From the NCBI GenBank assembly GCA_015521115.1, contig WAOT01000001.1:1-64000 (forward strand): DNA of 64,000 nucleotides, read 5' to 3'. Shown here in pieces: positions 25,998 to 34,117 of the stretch (its first letter is position 1; every line of letters starts with the position of its first letter). The position numbers were made by a program, and so were the translations under genes. The DNA is from Desulfurococcales archaeon (GTDB taxonomy: Archaea; Thermoproteota; Thermoprotei_A; Sulfolobales; Acidilobaceae). The notes under the pieces were generated by a model. The model searched no databases. It was not told where the DNA came from and saw only the letters and a program-made list of their open reading frames with translations.

Positions 25998-26072
25998 TGG
26001 TGCCGCCGGGGGGATTCGAACCCCCGACCGCCCGGTCTTCAGCCGGGCGCTCTCCCGCTGAGCTACGGCGGC
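25998..26072 (-). tRNA. tRNA-Phe (anticodon GAA), CCA encoded
   Basis: Reading the minus strand: acceptor GCCGCCG pairs with CGGCGGC, D-arm GCTC..GAGC, anticodon loop CTGAAGA between GCCCGG and CCGGGC, T-arm GGGGG TTCGAAT CCCCC. The anticodon is GAA. Discriminator A and an encoded CCA follow (25998-26000). No intron. A TATA-like GAAATAAAAC lies upstream near 26102-26112. Confidence 0.97.
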
Positions 26073-26148
26073 TCCCTCTTGTTAGGTCTTAGGGGCTGTT
26101 GTTTTATTTCTTTCGGGGTCTTCCCGTTGGCCTCATTGGGGGTTGGAT

Positions 26149-26691
26149 GTGGGTGTTAGGGTTCTCCTAGTCGCTGTGGGGGCCATTAGCGTTGAGATGT
26201 TGTCGTGGGTTGCTAGGCAGGCTGAGGAGAGGTTTCCAGGGCTAGATGTCAGGTTTCTCGTCCCGGTCTGGAAGGAGGAGCTACCCCTAAGCTTCTACGA
26301 CCCCGCTAGGATGCAATATAATGCTACGCTCGTGAACGGGTTCTTGTATGATAGGTATAGGCCTCTCATAGAGCCCCGTAGGAGGCTCCTTGTCGGTGTT
26401 GTCGGGGCTGACGGCTTCGTTAGTGGGTTGAACTTCGTCTTCGGCCTTGCAAGCCCCGAGATCGGTGTTGCCAGCGTCTACACTGCGAGGATGAGGGGGC
26501 CGAGGCTGTGGGAGAGGGTTTTGAAGGTGGTTGTGCACGAGACAGGCCACCTACTGGGGCTCGGCCACTGTAGTGATCCTAGGTGTGTTATGCGCTTCAG
26601 TAACAGTCTAATGGAGCTTGACGAGAAGGGGAGCCGGTTCTGCCCCAGGTGCTTGGCCCGTCTACGCAGGGTTGTTCTGGGGGAGGGTTAG
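26149..26691 (+). CDS. amzA: Archaemetzincin (zinc metalloprotease)
   Basis: About 180 residues. The metzincin zinc site is VVHETGHLLGLGHCSDPRC, i.e. HExxHxxGxxH followed by the archaemetzincin-specific cysteines, then VMRFSNSL (the Met-turn) and FCPRC, the last two cysteines of the second zinc site. Cytoplasmic; natural substrates are unknown. GTG 26149 fits the GGGGG at 26138-26142 and the usual short N-terminus (VRVLLVAVG); TTG 26143 is the alternative. It converges on archease with a 4 bp overlap. Confidence 0.94.
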   Translation: MGVRVLLVAVGAISVEMLSWVARQAEERFPGLDVRFLVPVWKEELPLSFYDPARMQYNATLVNGFLYDRYRPLIEPRRRLLVGVVGADGFVSGLNFVFGLASPEIGVASVYTARMRGPRLWERVLKVVVHETGHLLGLGHCSDPRCVMRFSNSLMELDEKGSRFCPRCLARLRRVVLGEG

Positions 26692-27131
26692 ATGTCGACT
26701 ACGAACTGAACCCTCCAGCAGGAGTCCTCCCTTTTTATCTCCATCTGTGCGTAGGTCATGGCCTTCACTATTGTCCTGTGCTCATGCCTCTCAGGGTCGA
26801 AGGGCTCCCCCCAGGCGCTGCCGACTAGCTTGTATCCGTCCCCTGTCTCGTCTATCCTGCACACCTTAGCTATGCTGAAGACTAGGCCTTCCGCGTCGGT
26901 CGCTATTAGGAGCTCCTCTATCCACCTGTATAGGAGGTTCTCCAGATCCATGCCCTCGACCTCGATGTCCACCCTCCTCTCCGGTCTCACCTTTGCGGTG
27001 TCTGTCATGACCTCATACACTCCTATGGCAGCCATCTCAAAGGCCTCCTCGAGAGTCCTGCCCCTACCTACAACGAGCTCGTCCGCTGTGTGCTCCATGT
27101 GCTCGTAACCAGGGCACTCCATATAACCCAC
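26688..27131 (-). CDS. Archease, RtcB tRNA-ligase cofactor
   Basis: 147 residues. Archease helps RtcB form its guanylate intermediate during tRNA splicing and RNA repair. Diagnostic residues: YEHMEHTADELVVGRG with the metal-binding HTAD at the N-terminus, and GEPFDPERHEHRTIVKAMTY with the C-terminal acidic/His site. ATG 27131 or the internal ATG three codons in can start it. RtcB itself is not here, but the intron-containing tRNA-Pro at 55.1 kb shows that splicing is needed. Confidence 0.95.
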   Translation of the reverse strand: MGYMECPGYEHMEHTADELVVGRGRTLEEAFEMAAIGVYEVMTDTAKVRPERRVDIEVEGMDLENLLYRWIEELLIATDAEGLVFSIAKVCRIDETGDGYKLVGSAWGEPFDPERHEHRTIVKAMTYAQMEIKREDSCWRVQFVVDI

Positions 27132-27202
27132 CCGAGTATAGTATTCTGGGTTCGCAGTCTAGGGATAATAGTGTCGAGCCGCCTCCGGATCGCAGGTCTT
27201 AG

Positions 27203-27952
27203 ATGGTAGGGTGTGGGGGTGTGGGTGGGGCTAGGATATGCTATAGTGGCAGGAGGCTTATGGAGAGGCTCGAGTCCGCCGTTGAGGTCGACCCTAGCGA
27301 GTACGTAGTACACGTCGCCGACGGGATCGGGGGGCCGTTCCTCGTGCTCGTCGGGATCATACTGAGCCAGAACACGAGCGATAAGAACAGTATAGCGGCC
27401 CTAAAGGAGTACGTAGAGAAGATCGGCCCACGACCCGAAGACGCCCTAAGGGCCGGGCCTGAGAGGATAATGGGGGCGATAAGGAGGGCTGGAGGGTACA
27501 GGAGGAAGGCTGAGGCTATTGTTGAGTCTGCTAAGAAAATAGTTGAGAGGGGCGGGGAGGAGTGGCTCCTGAAGGCTGACCCCAGTGAGGTGAGGGAGGT
27601 ACTCTCCAAGGTCAGGGGGGTCGGGCCTAAGACGATAGACGTCTTCATGGCCTTCACGGGCAGGGAGAGGGTCTTCCCCGTAGACACCCACGCAATGAGG
27701 ATAGCGTGGAGGTGGGGGCTCACACGATCCCCCAAGGCACAATACCGTGAGGCCAGCAGGGCCCTAGCAGAGCTGTTCGAGGGCGAAGACTATGAGAGGG
27801 CGCACAAGCTCCTAATAGCCTTCGGCAGGAGGTACTGCACCGCCCGGAACCCGAGGTGCGAGGAGTGCCCGCTGAGAGACTGCTGCCCCTATGCCCGAGG
27901 GTTATTGCGACCTCCAAGCCGGGGAAGGGGGCGTGGGCGAGGGAGGAGCTAG
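27203..27952 (+). CDS. nth: Endonuclease III-like DNA glycosylase/AP lyase
   Basis: 249 residues of the HhH-GPD family. ILSQNTSDKNSI opens the core, the helix-hairpin-helix LSKVRGVGPKTIDVF carries the catalytic lysine (GPKT), FPVDTHAMRIA carries the catalytic aspartate, and the 4Fe-4S loop is CTARNPRCEECPLRDCC (C-x6-C-x2-C-x5-C). It removes oxidised pyrimidines. The Arg/Gly-rich tail (RGRGRGRGRS) is unusual and overlaps the next gene by about 97 bp, so it may owe its composition to the overlap. Confidence 0.93.
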   Translation: MVGCGGVGGARICYSGRRLMERLESAVEVDPSEYVVHVADGIGGPFLVLVGIILSQNTSDKNSIAALKEYVEKIGPRPEDALRAGPERIMGAIRRAGGYRRKAEAIVESAKKIVERGGEEWLLKADPSEVREVLSKVRGVGPKTIDVFMAFTGRERVFPVDTHAMRIAWRWGLTRSPKAQYREASRALAELFEGEDYERAHKLLIAFGRRYCTARNPRCEECPLRDCCPYARGLLRPPSRGRGRGRGRS

Positions 27953-28419
27953 AGGACGCCCTAGCAGGGCTCCCCCACTATGAGGTCAGGCCCGCAGGCT
28001 ACCCAGGGGTTCTTGTAGCGTATACCAGAGAGCCACCCGGTAGGGTGGCAGAGGAGATCTTATCCTGGGAGTACGCATACATCTCCTCCATCATCATAGC
28101 TGGAGAATGCACCCGGCCAGATGAGGTAGTCGGGGTGGTCAGGGTAGAGATAGAGAGGTGCCCAAGGAGGAGTATAGACTTGAGGCTCAAACTCAGGGGG
28201 CCCTGCAGGGGGTTGAAGGCTGAGATCGAGTCCCTCCTCAGGGGGAGGGTTAGGAGGTCTAGAAGATCCCCGTACGGACTCGTAGTCGAATGCCTCCAAG
28301 ACCTAGCCGTGGCGGGCTGTGGGAGGGCTGTGACAAGGCCCTACGGGGTCAGGGTATACATGTTGTACTCCCCGGTCAGTGGAGCCCCACCACGACCGTC
28401 CCGAACCCGTTCGCCCTAG
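27856..28419 (+). CDS. THUMP-domain protein (Tan1-like)
   Basis: Up to 187 residues. After the start region the sequence VIATSKPGKGAWAREELEDAL and YPGVLVAYTREPPGRVAEEI gives the ferredoxin-like half, and SIDLRLKLRGPCRGLKAEIE plus GLVVECLQDLAVAG the THUMP half seen in Tan1 and other tRNA-binding proteins. A catalytic domain is absent, so it probably presents tRNA to a partner such as an acetyltransferase. The start is uncertain: GTG 27856 or GTG 27865, both inside nth. Its end converges on cas6 with a 44 bp overlap. Confidence 0.72.
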   Translation: MRGVPAERLLPLCPRVIATSKPGKGAWAREELEDALAGLPHYEVRPAGYPGVLVAYTREPPGRVAEEILSWEYAYISSIIIAGECTRPDEVVGVVRVEIERCPRRSIDLRLKLRGPCRGLKAEIESLLRGRVRRSRRSPYGLVVECLQDLAVAGCGRAVTRPYGVRVYMLYSPVSGAPPRPSRTRSP

Positions 28420-29245
28420 ACTCGCCTACGCCGGCGATCTCAGCTGTGAGGAGCACGTTCTTGACCATCTCGTCAACACCCCTCCTACCCCGCCTCGGGG
28501 GGTCGTAGATGTATGTGGCCTTCCCCATGAGGGCTGCTTCCCTCTTACCCTTGAAGGGGATCATGACGGGCCTCAGAGTTCTGAGGGTGTACCAGGTCTC
28601 AACGAGCCATCCCAGGCTGAGTGAGGCGGATAGCAGCGAGTCCTTTGTCAGGCTAAGACCACCCCTCACTAGCAGGTATGGGGCCATTAAGACCTCCACT
28701 GCTGACGGGGAGAACTTTGGGAGCCTTGTCGGCGCGAAAACATTAGATATGAGGGTGGGGGCCTTGAAGTATATTGTGACCCTGCTGAACCCGTCCCCAA
28801 ACTTCTCCCTCACACTCCCCGTTATGTCCCAGATGTTCTCGAGCTTCACCTTCACGTTTCTGTCAGCGAAGCGGAACATTAGGGGGGTTCTGAGCTCTTC
28901 CAGCCCCCGGGCGACCGCCCCGACAACCTGGGCTTCCCCACCGACGTGGAATACGTATTCGCCTCCAAGCTCTATAGACTCTAGGATCCACCTCTCCCCC
29001 TCCCTGTCATAGGTGTACATGGGGGAGGCGACGGTGCCGAGATCGTTCTCTCTAGGGCCTGGCTTGAAGAGTGGTGAGATGTGGAGCGGGTGGACTATGC
29101 CCCTCACACCGTGGAGGAGCCTGAGTTCACGGGCCATGGCGTAGACGATGGTCTTCGTTAGCCTCCCCGTATACTCGCTCAGCGGCCCGTCGGCCTCAAC
29201 TGATACTAGAACCCTTAGGGCTCTAAGCCTCTCTAGTGGATCCAA
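28376..29245 (-). CDS. cas6: Cas6 pre-crRNA endoribonuclease
   Basis: 289 residues. Cas6 cuts the CRISPR transcript within repeats to release crRNAs. The C-terminal glycine-rich loop GVGESRANGFGTVVVG is the family signature, preceded by a tandem ferredoxin-like layout; a histidine-containing first domain (IVHPLHISPLF, residues 50-60) may supply catalysis. It follows the CARF-HTH gene with a 23 bp overlap, so the two are co-expressed, divergent from the interference genes. It would be expected to process the 40.2 kb array. Whether it also handles the mini-array repeat is unknown. Confidence 0.88.
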   Translation of the reverse strand: MDPLERLRALRVLVSVEADGPLSEYTGRLTKTIVYAMARELRLLHGVRGIVHPLHISPLFKPGPRENDLGTVASPMYTYDREGERWILESIELGGEYVFHVGGEAQVVGAVARGLEELRTPLMFRFADRNVKVKLENIWDITGSVREKFGDGFSRVTIYFKAPTLISNVFAPTRLPKFSPSAVEVLMAPYLLVRGGLSLTKDSLLSASLSLGWLVETWYTLRTLRPVMIPFKGKREAALMGKATYIYDPPRRGRRGVDEMVKNVLLTAEIAGVGESRANGFGTVVVGLH

Positions 29246-29933
29246 TCTTCTCCACCATTATCCCATATAATATCTTCCCAGGGAAGGTTTTTATCACTTT
29301 ATTCCTCCTATGGACTATCAAGCCCTTCAACTCCAACTCCTTGAGGGCCTTATAGACCGACCTGCCAAGCCCCAGACCCTCCAGTAGGCCACCCCTGAGG
29401 GGCACCTCATCACTGGGCCAGCTATAGATCCTCAGGAAGAGCTCCCTCTGCCTCCTGGGCAGCCTGACACTCAAATAGCCCATTAGTGGGACAAGCCTCC
29501 ACTCCTCCCCCTCAACGCCCTGGACAAGGTAGACCTTGACCCTCCTCTCAGCCCATAACGCGAGCAGCACCTGGAACATGAGGGGAAGGAGGTAGCGGCT
29601 CCCCGTCACTCCGGAGACTACGACCCTACTACACCCCTTGGAGGCCTCCCGTAGCACCTTGTAGAGGCGTATGGAGGAGGCCACATCCCACGGCTCAACA
29701 ACGACCTCACGATAATCCGCGCCCAAGACCTCGGCGAGGGCCCTGAGGTATCCGAAGATCTCCCTCTTCACCTCAAACAGGCCGCTCACAGTGACCGAGA
29801 CAACACACGAAATGGGGCTGACAAGTGGGTGGGCTACGACGCCCCTCACAGTCTCGGCAGTAACGCCGACGGGCATAATAAGACAGCTACCCCCGGGCAC
29901 CCCGACACCCCAACCTAATACTTTGATGTTCAC
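29223..29933 (-). CDS. CARF-HTH transcriptional regulator (Csa3-like)
   Basis: 236 residues. The N-terminal Rossmann-like CARF domain includes VVVSGVTGSRYLLPLMFQVL, the ligand-loop region, after strands CVVSVTVSG and YREVVVEPWD. The C-terminal part RQRELFLRIYSWPSD, LGLGRSVYKALKELELKGLIVHRR is a winged helix. Csa3 proteins control adaptation or interference genes, some in response to cyclic oligoadenylates. The GTG start at 29933 lies inside a perfect inverted repeat (29928-29949), which suggests autoregulation and control of the divergent cas10d operon. Such regulators are better known from type I-A loci. Confidence 0.82.
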   Translation of the reverse strand: MNIKVLGWGVGVPGGSCLIMPVGVTAETVRGVVAHPLVSPISCVVSVTVSGLFEVKREIFGYLRALAEVLGADYREVVVEPWDVASSIRLYKVLREASKGCSRVVVSGVTGSRYLLPLMFQVLLALWAERRVKVYLVQGVEGEEWRLVPLMGYLSVRLPRRQRELFLRIYSWPSDEVPLRGGLLEGLGLGRSVYKALKELELKGLIVHRRNKVIKTFPGKILYGIMVEKIGSTREA

Positions 29934-29949
29934 CGTTTAAAAGGTGAAC
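29928..29949. promoter_or_regulatory. Candidate operator: GTTCACC-N8-GGTGAAC
   Basis: A perfect 7-bp inverted repeat with an 8-bp AT-rich centre (GTTTAAAA). It covers the GTG start of the CARF-HTH gene and lies about 27 bp before the TATA box of cas10d. Placement between the divergent regulator/cas6 and interference operons makes it a likely binding site for the regulator; this is inference. Confidence 0.55.
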
Positions 29950-29975
29950 TGGACGATAATGGATGTCAGAATAAC

Positions 29976-29985
29976 AAATAAATAG
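29976..29985 (+). promoter_or_regulatory. TATA box of the cas10d operon
   Basis: AAATAAATAG centred about 25 bp before ATG 30004, which predicts a leaderless cas10d transcript. The other interference genes follow without room for further strong promoters. Confidence 0.55.
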
Positions 29986-30003
29986 TAATTCCTACCTAGA
30001 GAT

Positions 30004-31875
30004 ATGGTGGGATGCGTATTGACACCCGAGGAGAAGCTGAAGATCGCCTACACACTACTCCCACCACCACTATCAGCACTACCAGCAAAATACTGGGCGA
30101 GCATAAGCCTCCTACTCCACAGTTACAGCGTGGCGAGTACATTCGAAATATTCGTTAAAGGGTATGAGACATATACTAACTATGTCCCCTCGAGCACAGA
30201 GGCGTTTATAGTCGGTTTCCTCCACGATCTAGGGCAGAAGCTCAAGATCCGGGGCAAACACTCGGACGAGGCAGTCATATCCTGGGCTGAGGAGAGGCTC
30301 CAGCACTACGGGTTTACCCCGGGGGAGGCCCGGATCTACGCCAAATACCTCTACACAAACCCTGCAGAGACAAGATCAGATCCTCTATTCTCTAGAGAGG
30401 TGTGGACACTCTTATGGCTAGCCGATAGAATCCAAGGGGTGTCTAACCCAATTGATCTTGTATCGCTCCTCCATCAGGCAAGAAGGGATCTTAGCCTAGG
30501 ACTGAATCTCAAACTCATCAACATAACCCTGCCCCAACCGTTCCTAAGGACTTTGATAAGCAAGATGATATACGAAGAGCTCGTCGACTATGCTACCTCC
30601 AACCCAGTAATCCTCCTCCCAGTATCATCACCCATGGGTGTAGCAATCATAACAGATGACCCAACACTTAAGGTCACACTCTCATGGGACGACCTCAGAA
30701 AGGGCTTCCGCGGGAAAGGCCTCCTCACAGACACGGATGAGGTGAAGCTCGAGTGGAATATGCATTGCTGTGAGGACAAGAAGTGTGCTGAGAGGTGTGG
30801 AAAGAAGTCTAAGCCTGAGGAGTGTAAGAGGTATGGTTTCAGGAAGAGGGACTGCGAGAAGGGCTTCTACCCAGGCCAGAGGGGGAACTCTTACAAGATA
30901 ATCCTCAGATACTATGGGTTCAATAGGAAGGTCGAGGGCGATATTGTCCTCCCCAAAGATGTGGGGGGCATGTTCCAGGGCGTCGAGCTTGTGGGGGTAA
31001 AGTTCTTAGCCGGAAATAGTGTGTGCCCGATCTGTGGTGTCAAGACGCCTGTCGGCATGCCTGTGAACATACTGGGGTTCTTCAAAGATCTGACTATACA
31101 GCAGTGGGCGAGACGCCTCTATCCGGGGAACGTGAATAGGCTCATGCAGGAGGCTAAGACGTACGCTGTCGACCCCTTATGCCTTGGCGACGTGATAGTG
31201 AGGAGGACTCTGGGGACTGACGTGCTCCTCAGCCTCAGCCTCAGAACACTCGTCCCAGCACCGGTGCTGGAGGAGATCGGCTTCCTCTCCTGGGTCATAC
31301 TGAACAAGCTGGAGAGGGGAATACCGAGGTCTAGTAGTGTGAGCCGCCTGTTCTATGGTGAGGGCTGGGATAGGAGTCTGGGTGACGTGGTTAGGGGGTT
31401 CTCAACTTATAGCCGGGACGCGTTCTTCGTCTACGACATGTTCTCCACGAGCGTATACCTCCCCTATAGGAACCCTCTGAGAAGGCACCTAGACGAGTGG
31501 GTCAAAGATATCGTTACAGCAGGCGTCCTGACAGGTTGGGGTATATACCCGTTAACAGTCTCACACCTAGCTCCCAGCGTTCCACCCAACACCCTGCTCA
31601 CCTACTATAAGGGGAGGAAGCCTCTCTATGACATGCAGCCCTCCGACCCTAAGCTGGGCGTGTATACGCCCTACGTCTCAATGGTTATGGCGTCACTTGC
31701 CGAGTTGAACAGGAGGAAGGGAGAGGGGCAGCAGCTGCCTGCCTTCCTCGAGGTTCTAGATTACCCGCCTGAGCACTCCCCCGTCCTCTTGGAGTATTCT
31801 TCCCCGTCTCTTTACTCCGTCCTAGAATCCCTCAGGCTCCGTCTGTGGGGTGAGGTGGTTAGTGTTGGAGGATAA
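30004..31875 (+). CDS. cas10d: Cas10d (Csc3), type I-D large subunit with HD nuclease
   Basis: 623 residues. In type I-D the HD nuclease is on the large subunit instead of Cas3. Here FLHDLGQ (H74-D75) with a second His in GKHSDEA (H86) forms the HD site. A Cys cluster (C255-C284) and CPICG (341-345) are likely zinc-binding. I see no GGDD cyclase motif, as expected for Cas10d. The protein is shorter than the full-length Cas10d I know from cyanobacteria (about 970 residues), because the helical C-terminal portion appears as a separate gene directly after it. It works with Csc2, Csc1, Cas3' and Cas6-made crRNA. Confidence 0.87.
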   Translation: MVGCVLTPEEKLKIAYTLLPPPLSALPAKYWASISLLLHSYSVASTFEIFVKGYETYTNYVPSSTEAFIVGFLHDLGQKLKIRGKHSDEAVISWAEERLQHYGFTPGEARIYAKYLYTNPAETRSDPLFSREVWTLLWLADRIQGVSNPIDLVSLLHQARRDLSLGLNLKLINITLPQPFLRTLISKMIYEELVDYATSNPVILLPVSSPMGVAIITDDPTLKVTLSWDDLRKGFRGKGLLTDTDEVKLEWNMHCCEDKKCAERCGKKSKPEECKRYGFRKRDCEKGFYPGQRGNSYKIILRYYGFNRKVEGDIVLPKDVGGMFQGVELVGVKFLAGNSVCPICGVKTPVGMPVNILGFFKDLTIQQWARRLYPGNVNRLMQEAKTYAVDPLCLGDVIVRRTLGTDVLLSLSLRTLVPAPVLEEIGFLSWVILNKLERGIPRSSSVSRLFYGEGWDRSLGDVVRGFSTYSRDAFFVYDMFSTSVYLPYRNPLRRHLDEWVKDIVTAGVLTGWGIYPLTVSHLAPSVPPNTLLTYYKGRKPLYDMQPSDPKLGVYTPYVSMVMASLAELNRRKGEGQQLPAFLEVLDYPPEHSPVLLEYSSPSLYSVLESLRLRLWGEVVSVGG

Positions 31876-32320
31876 GGAAGATCCCTGTAAGTATAGCCCG
31901 GAGAGGGGAGTAGACTATTACGCAGCAGGCCTGGCCGGTCTGCTGCGTGTTATCGTGGGATCGGGACAGAGGTCTACGCATGCCTATGTTAAGGATGTTA
32001 GGAAGGCTCTGGAGACCCTTGTCTTCACAGTGTGGGACAAGTATGAGGAGTATCTGGACGTCATAGCTGAGAGCAACATACCCGACTCCCTCAGGAGTCC
32101 TAAGGCGAGAGAGTGCTTCCGCGACCTTCTCGTGGGCCTGCTGAGGAGGTTCCGGGAGACTGCTGATAGCGTGCCTATAGGTGCTCGGATCAGGCTGATG
32201 AACATGGTTATATCCGCTATAGCTGAGATGGCCCGCTATAATCTTCCTCCTACGGGTGTTATGATTAAAAATTATGTTTTTTCCCGTAAGGATGAGTCTG
32301 AGGGTGGAGGTGGTAAGTAG
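31862..32320 (+). CDS. cas11d: Small helical protein, candidate stand-alone Cas11d
   Basis: About 152 residues, all predicted alpha-helical (YYAAGLAGLLRVIVGSG, AYVKDVRKALETLVFTVWDK, FRDLLVGLLRRFRETADS, RIRLMNMVISAIAEMARYN). It sits exactly where the C-terminal domain of Cas10d would continue, in the +1 frame, overlapping cas10d by a few codons. In other type I-D systems the small subunit Cas11d is made by internal initiation within cas10d; here it has its own ribosome binding site, GAGGTGGTT at 31852-31860, before GTG 31862 and TTG 31865. A frameshifted split of cas10d is the alternative. Function inferred from position and helicity. Confidence 0.68.
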   Translation: MLEDKEDPCKYSPERGVDYYAAGLAGLLRVIVGSGQRSTHAYVKDVRKALETLVFTVWDKYEEYLDVIAESNIPDSLRSPKARECFRDLLVGLLRRFRETADSVPIGARIRLMNMVISAIAEMARYNLPPTGVMIKNYVFSRKDESEGGGGK

Positions 32321-33384
32321 TGGGTGTGGAGTCCCTCTTAGAGGCGGTTAAGCCCTGCCTCCGTAGGGTTGGAGAGGAGGGCAGGCTCTTCCCTACGGGG
32401 AAGAGGATCGAGGTAGTGTTCACCGTCACAGCAGCTAACTTCTTGCTCCTAAGAACCGAGGGGCCGGGGGACATAAACGAGGCGCTACTCCCGGAGTCAG
32501 GACTTAACGTGCCCGTGATACAGCCCCAGAAGCTGATGGCGGTGGTGAGGAGGAGACTACTCCACGCGCTGAGAATGCACAGGGACTCAGGGGCTGACCT
32601 AACCGAGTTCATCAGACAGGCGGCTGAGCTAGGATTCACAAAGGCCGAGGAGCACCTCCGGTCAAGGTGGAACTGTACTATCCAGCCACCTCTGGCCGAT
32701 ACTGGGGAGAAGACGACCGACATAGGAATGGACGGCTACTGCCCCGCATGTACGATCTTCGGCGTAGCCCTCACACAAGCACAGTACAAGAAGGCTAGCG
32801 GGGACATGAGTGTGGGTGTAAAGACGAGGGTTCACTTCGACCCCGCCTTCGCAACCACACGAGCTGTGCAACCTGAGACCCATAACAAGGTAACAGAGGG
32901 TGTAGTGTCGACGACTGGTGGAGCCCTCTTCAGCGACATCCATGTTATGCCCGGCACCGTGTTCATTGGCAGGGTGGTGCTACACGACGTCACATACCCT
33001 GAGCTACTAGCCGTCCTCTACTCGCTGGCTAGCATCGAGGCTGTAGGCGGTAGGAGCGGGGTCTACGGGACCGTGAAAGTAGAGCTACTAGGTGCCCGCT
33101 GCGGCGACTACTCCACCACTACAGCCCTAGAGCTGGCCGATGAGGCCGCGGGTAAGGGGCTTACAAAGCCTTCAAGCGTTAAAGGGTTCCTACTGGAGAA
33201 ACTCAGTAAACTGGGCTTCACTGCTGTCAGCAATGAGGAGATCCTCGATGCCGTAAGGCCGGAGGAGGCTGACGGGCTATTCATGGATCTCTGGAGGAGC
33301 AGCATAGACTTCGTAAAACAGCTGGACAAGCTGATCGCAGAGCTGAGAGGTGGTGGGAAGGGTAGACGTGGGAAGAAGAAGTAG
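32320..33384 (+). CDS. csc2: Csc2 (Cas7d), type I-D backbone subunit
   Basis: 354 residues. Cas7-family proteins coat the crRNA spacer. Features: TGKRIEVVFTVTAANFLLLR near the start, the Cys motif GYCPACTIFGVAL, VKTRVHFDPAFATTR, and PGTVFIGRVVLHDVTYPELL followed by the conserved GGRSGVYGTVKVEL. A Lys/Arg-rich tail (GGGKGRRGKKK) ends it. GTG 32320 shares a base with the previous stop and follows GGTGGAGGTGG. Confidence 0.92.
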   Translation: MGVESLLEAVKPCLRRVGEEGRLFPTGKRIEVVFTVTAANFLLLRTEGPGDINEALLPESGLNVPVIQPQKLMAVVRRRLLHALRMHRDSGADLTEFIRQAAELGFTKAEEHLRSRWNCTIQPPLADTGEKTTDIGMDGYCPACTIFGVALTQAQYKKASGDMSVGVKTRVHFDPAFATTRAVQPETHNKVTEGVVSTTGGALFSDIHVMPGTVFIGRVVLHDVTYPELLAVLYSLASIEAVGGRSGVYGTVKVELLGARCGDYSTTTALELADEAAGKGLTKPSSVKGFLLEKLSKLGFTAVSNEEILDAVRPEEADGLFMDLWRSSIDFVKQLDKLIAELRGGGKGRRGKKK

Positions 33385-33412
33385 CGGGGGCTTCCTCGGA
33401 GGGCTGGCAGAA

Positions 33413-34117
33413 ATGCCCTATTTCTATCACGCCGATATCAGGGTTGACGGGCTCTTATGGTATCACACGCGAGCCCTACCATCAACCCAGTTCTACATCA
33501 GCCAGCCCTACCCAGTAATCCACAACTACGGCCTAACCCTAGCCCTCGCAGGCTTCATAGTAGACCCGGACATGGGCTACGCTTCCCTCTTCAACCTGAC
33601 ACGCTACAAGAGGCCCTTAGAGCTCTACTACCGCTATGGCGTCTACGCTTACCCTCCCCTAGTCGTTAAGGCCCTGCTGGGAGAGGTCTTAATGGCTGCG
33701 ATGAATGAGGGTATAGCCACTCTTCGAGGCAGGTCTAGGCTTGCATACCCCCTATTCACGAAGAACACGATACTCATGCCAGGCTCCCAGCTTAGGACGC
33801 TCATCATAGTATCAGAGGATCGAGCAGAAGACGTGGGGCTCCCCAGGAAACTGGTCGTCAGGATCGGTGCTAAAAGGGGCGGCGTGCTACGTCTCCGGCT
33901 GCAACGCGTCGAGCCGGAATTCGTTGAAAACGCAGTGGTCAGCCATCCCTTTAACCTTCTCGACAGTGTCAGGGTCGACGAGTACACAGTGATACTGCCA
34001 CACCCCGCCGGCGACATCGGGGTGTTTGGTAGAGCCTCAGAGGCTCTTGAGTATGAGATAAGAGTTGGTCGTACAAGGAGAGTCAAGGTGACCGTGCCTG
34101 TTCTCGAGGGAATGTAA
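33413..34117 (+). CDS. csc1: Csc1 (Cas5d), type I-D crRNA-handle subunit
   Basis: About 234 residues. MPYFYHADIRVDGLLWYHTR opens a Cas5-type ferredoxin fold; then LPSTQFYISQPYPVIHNYGL, a middle region LYYRYGVYAYPP, and VVSHPFNLLDSVRVDEYTVI near the end match Csc1. It binds the 5' handle of the crRNA. ATG 33413 has GGAGGG at 33398-33403; longer in-frame versions would overlap csc2. The cas3 ATG follows its stop directly. Confidence 0.88.
   Translation: MPYFYHADIRVDGLLWYHTRALPSTQFYISQPYPVIHNYGLTLALAGFIVDPDMGYASLFNLTRYKRPLELYYRYGVYAYPPLVVKALLGEVLMAAMNEGIATLRGRSRLAYPLFTKNTILMPGSQLRTLIIVSEDRAEDVGLPRKLVVRIGAKRGGVLRLRLQRVEPEFVENAVVSHPFNLLDSVRVDEYTVILPHPAGDIGVFGRASEALEYEIRVGRTRRVKVTVPVLEGM

Noticed and set aside
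29935-29942. TTTTAAAC as TATA box of the CARF-HTH gene
   Set aside because: It is only a few bases from the start codon, too close for a promoter with that start; more likely the centre of an operator.
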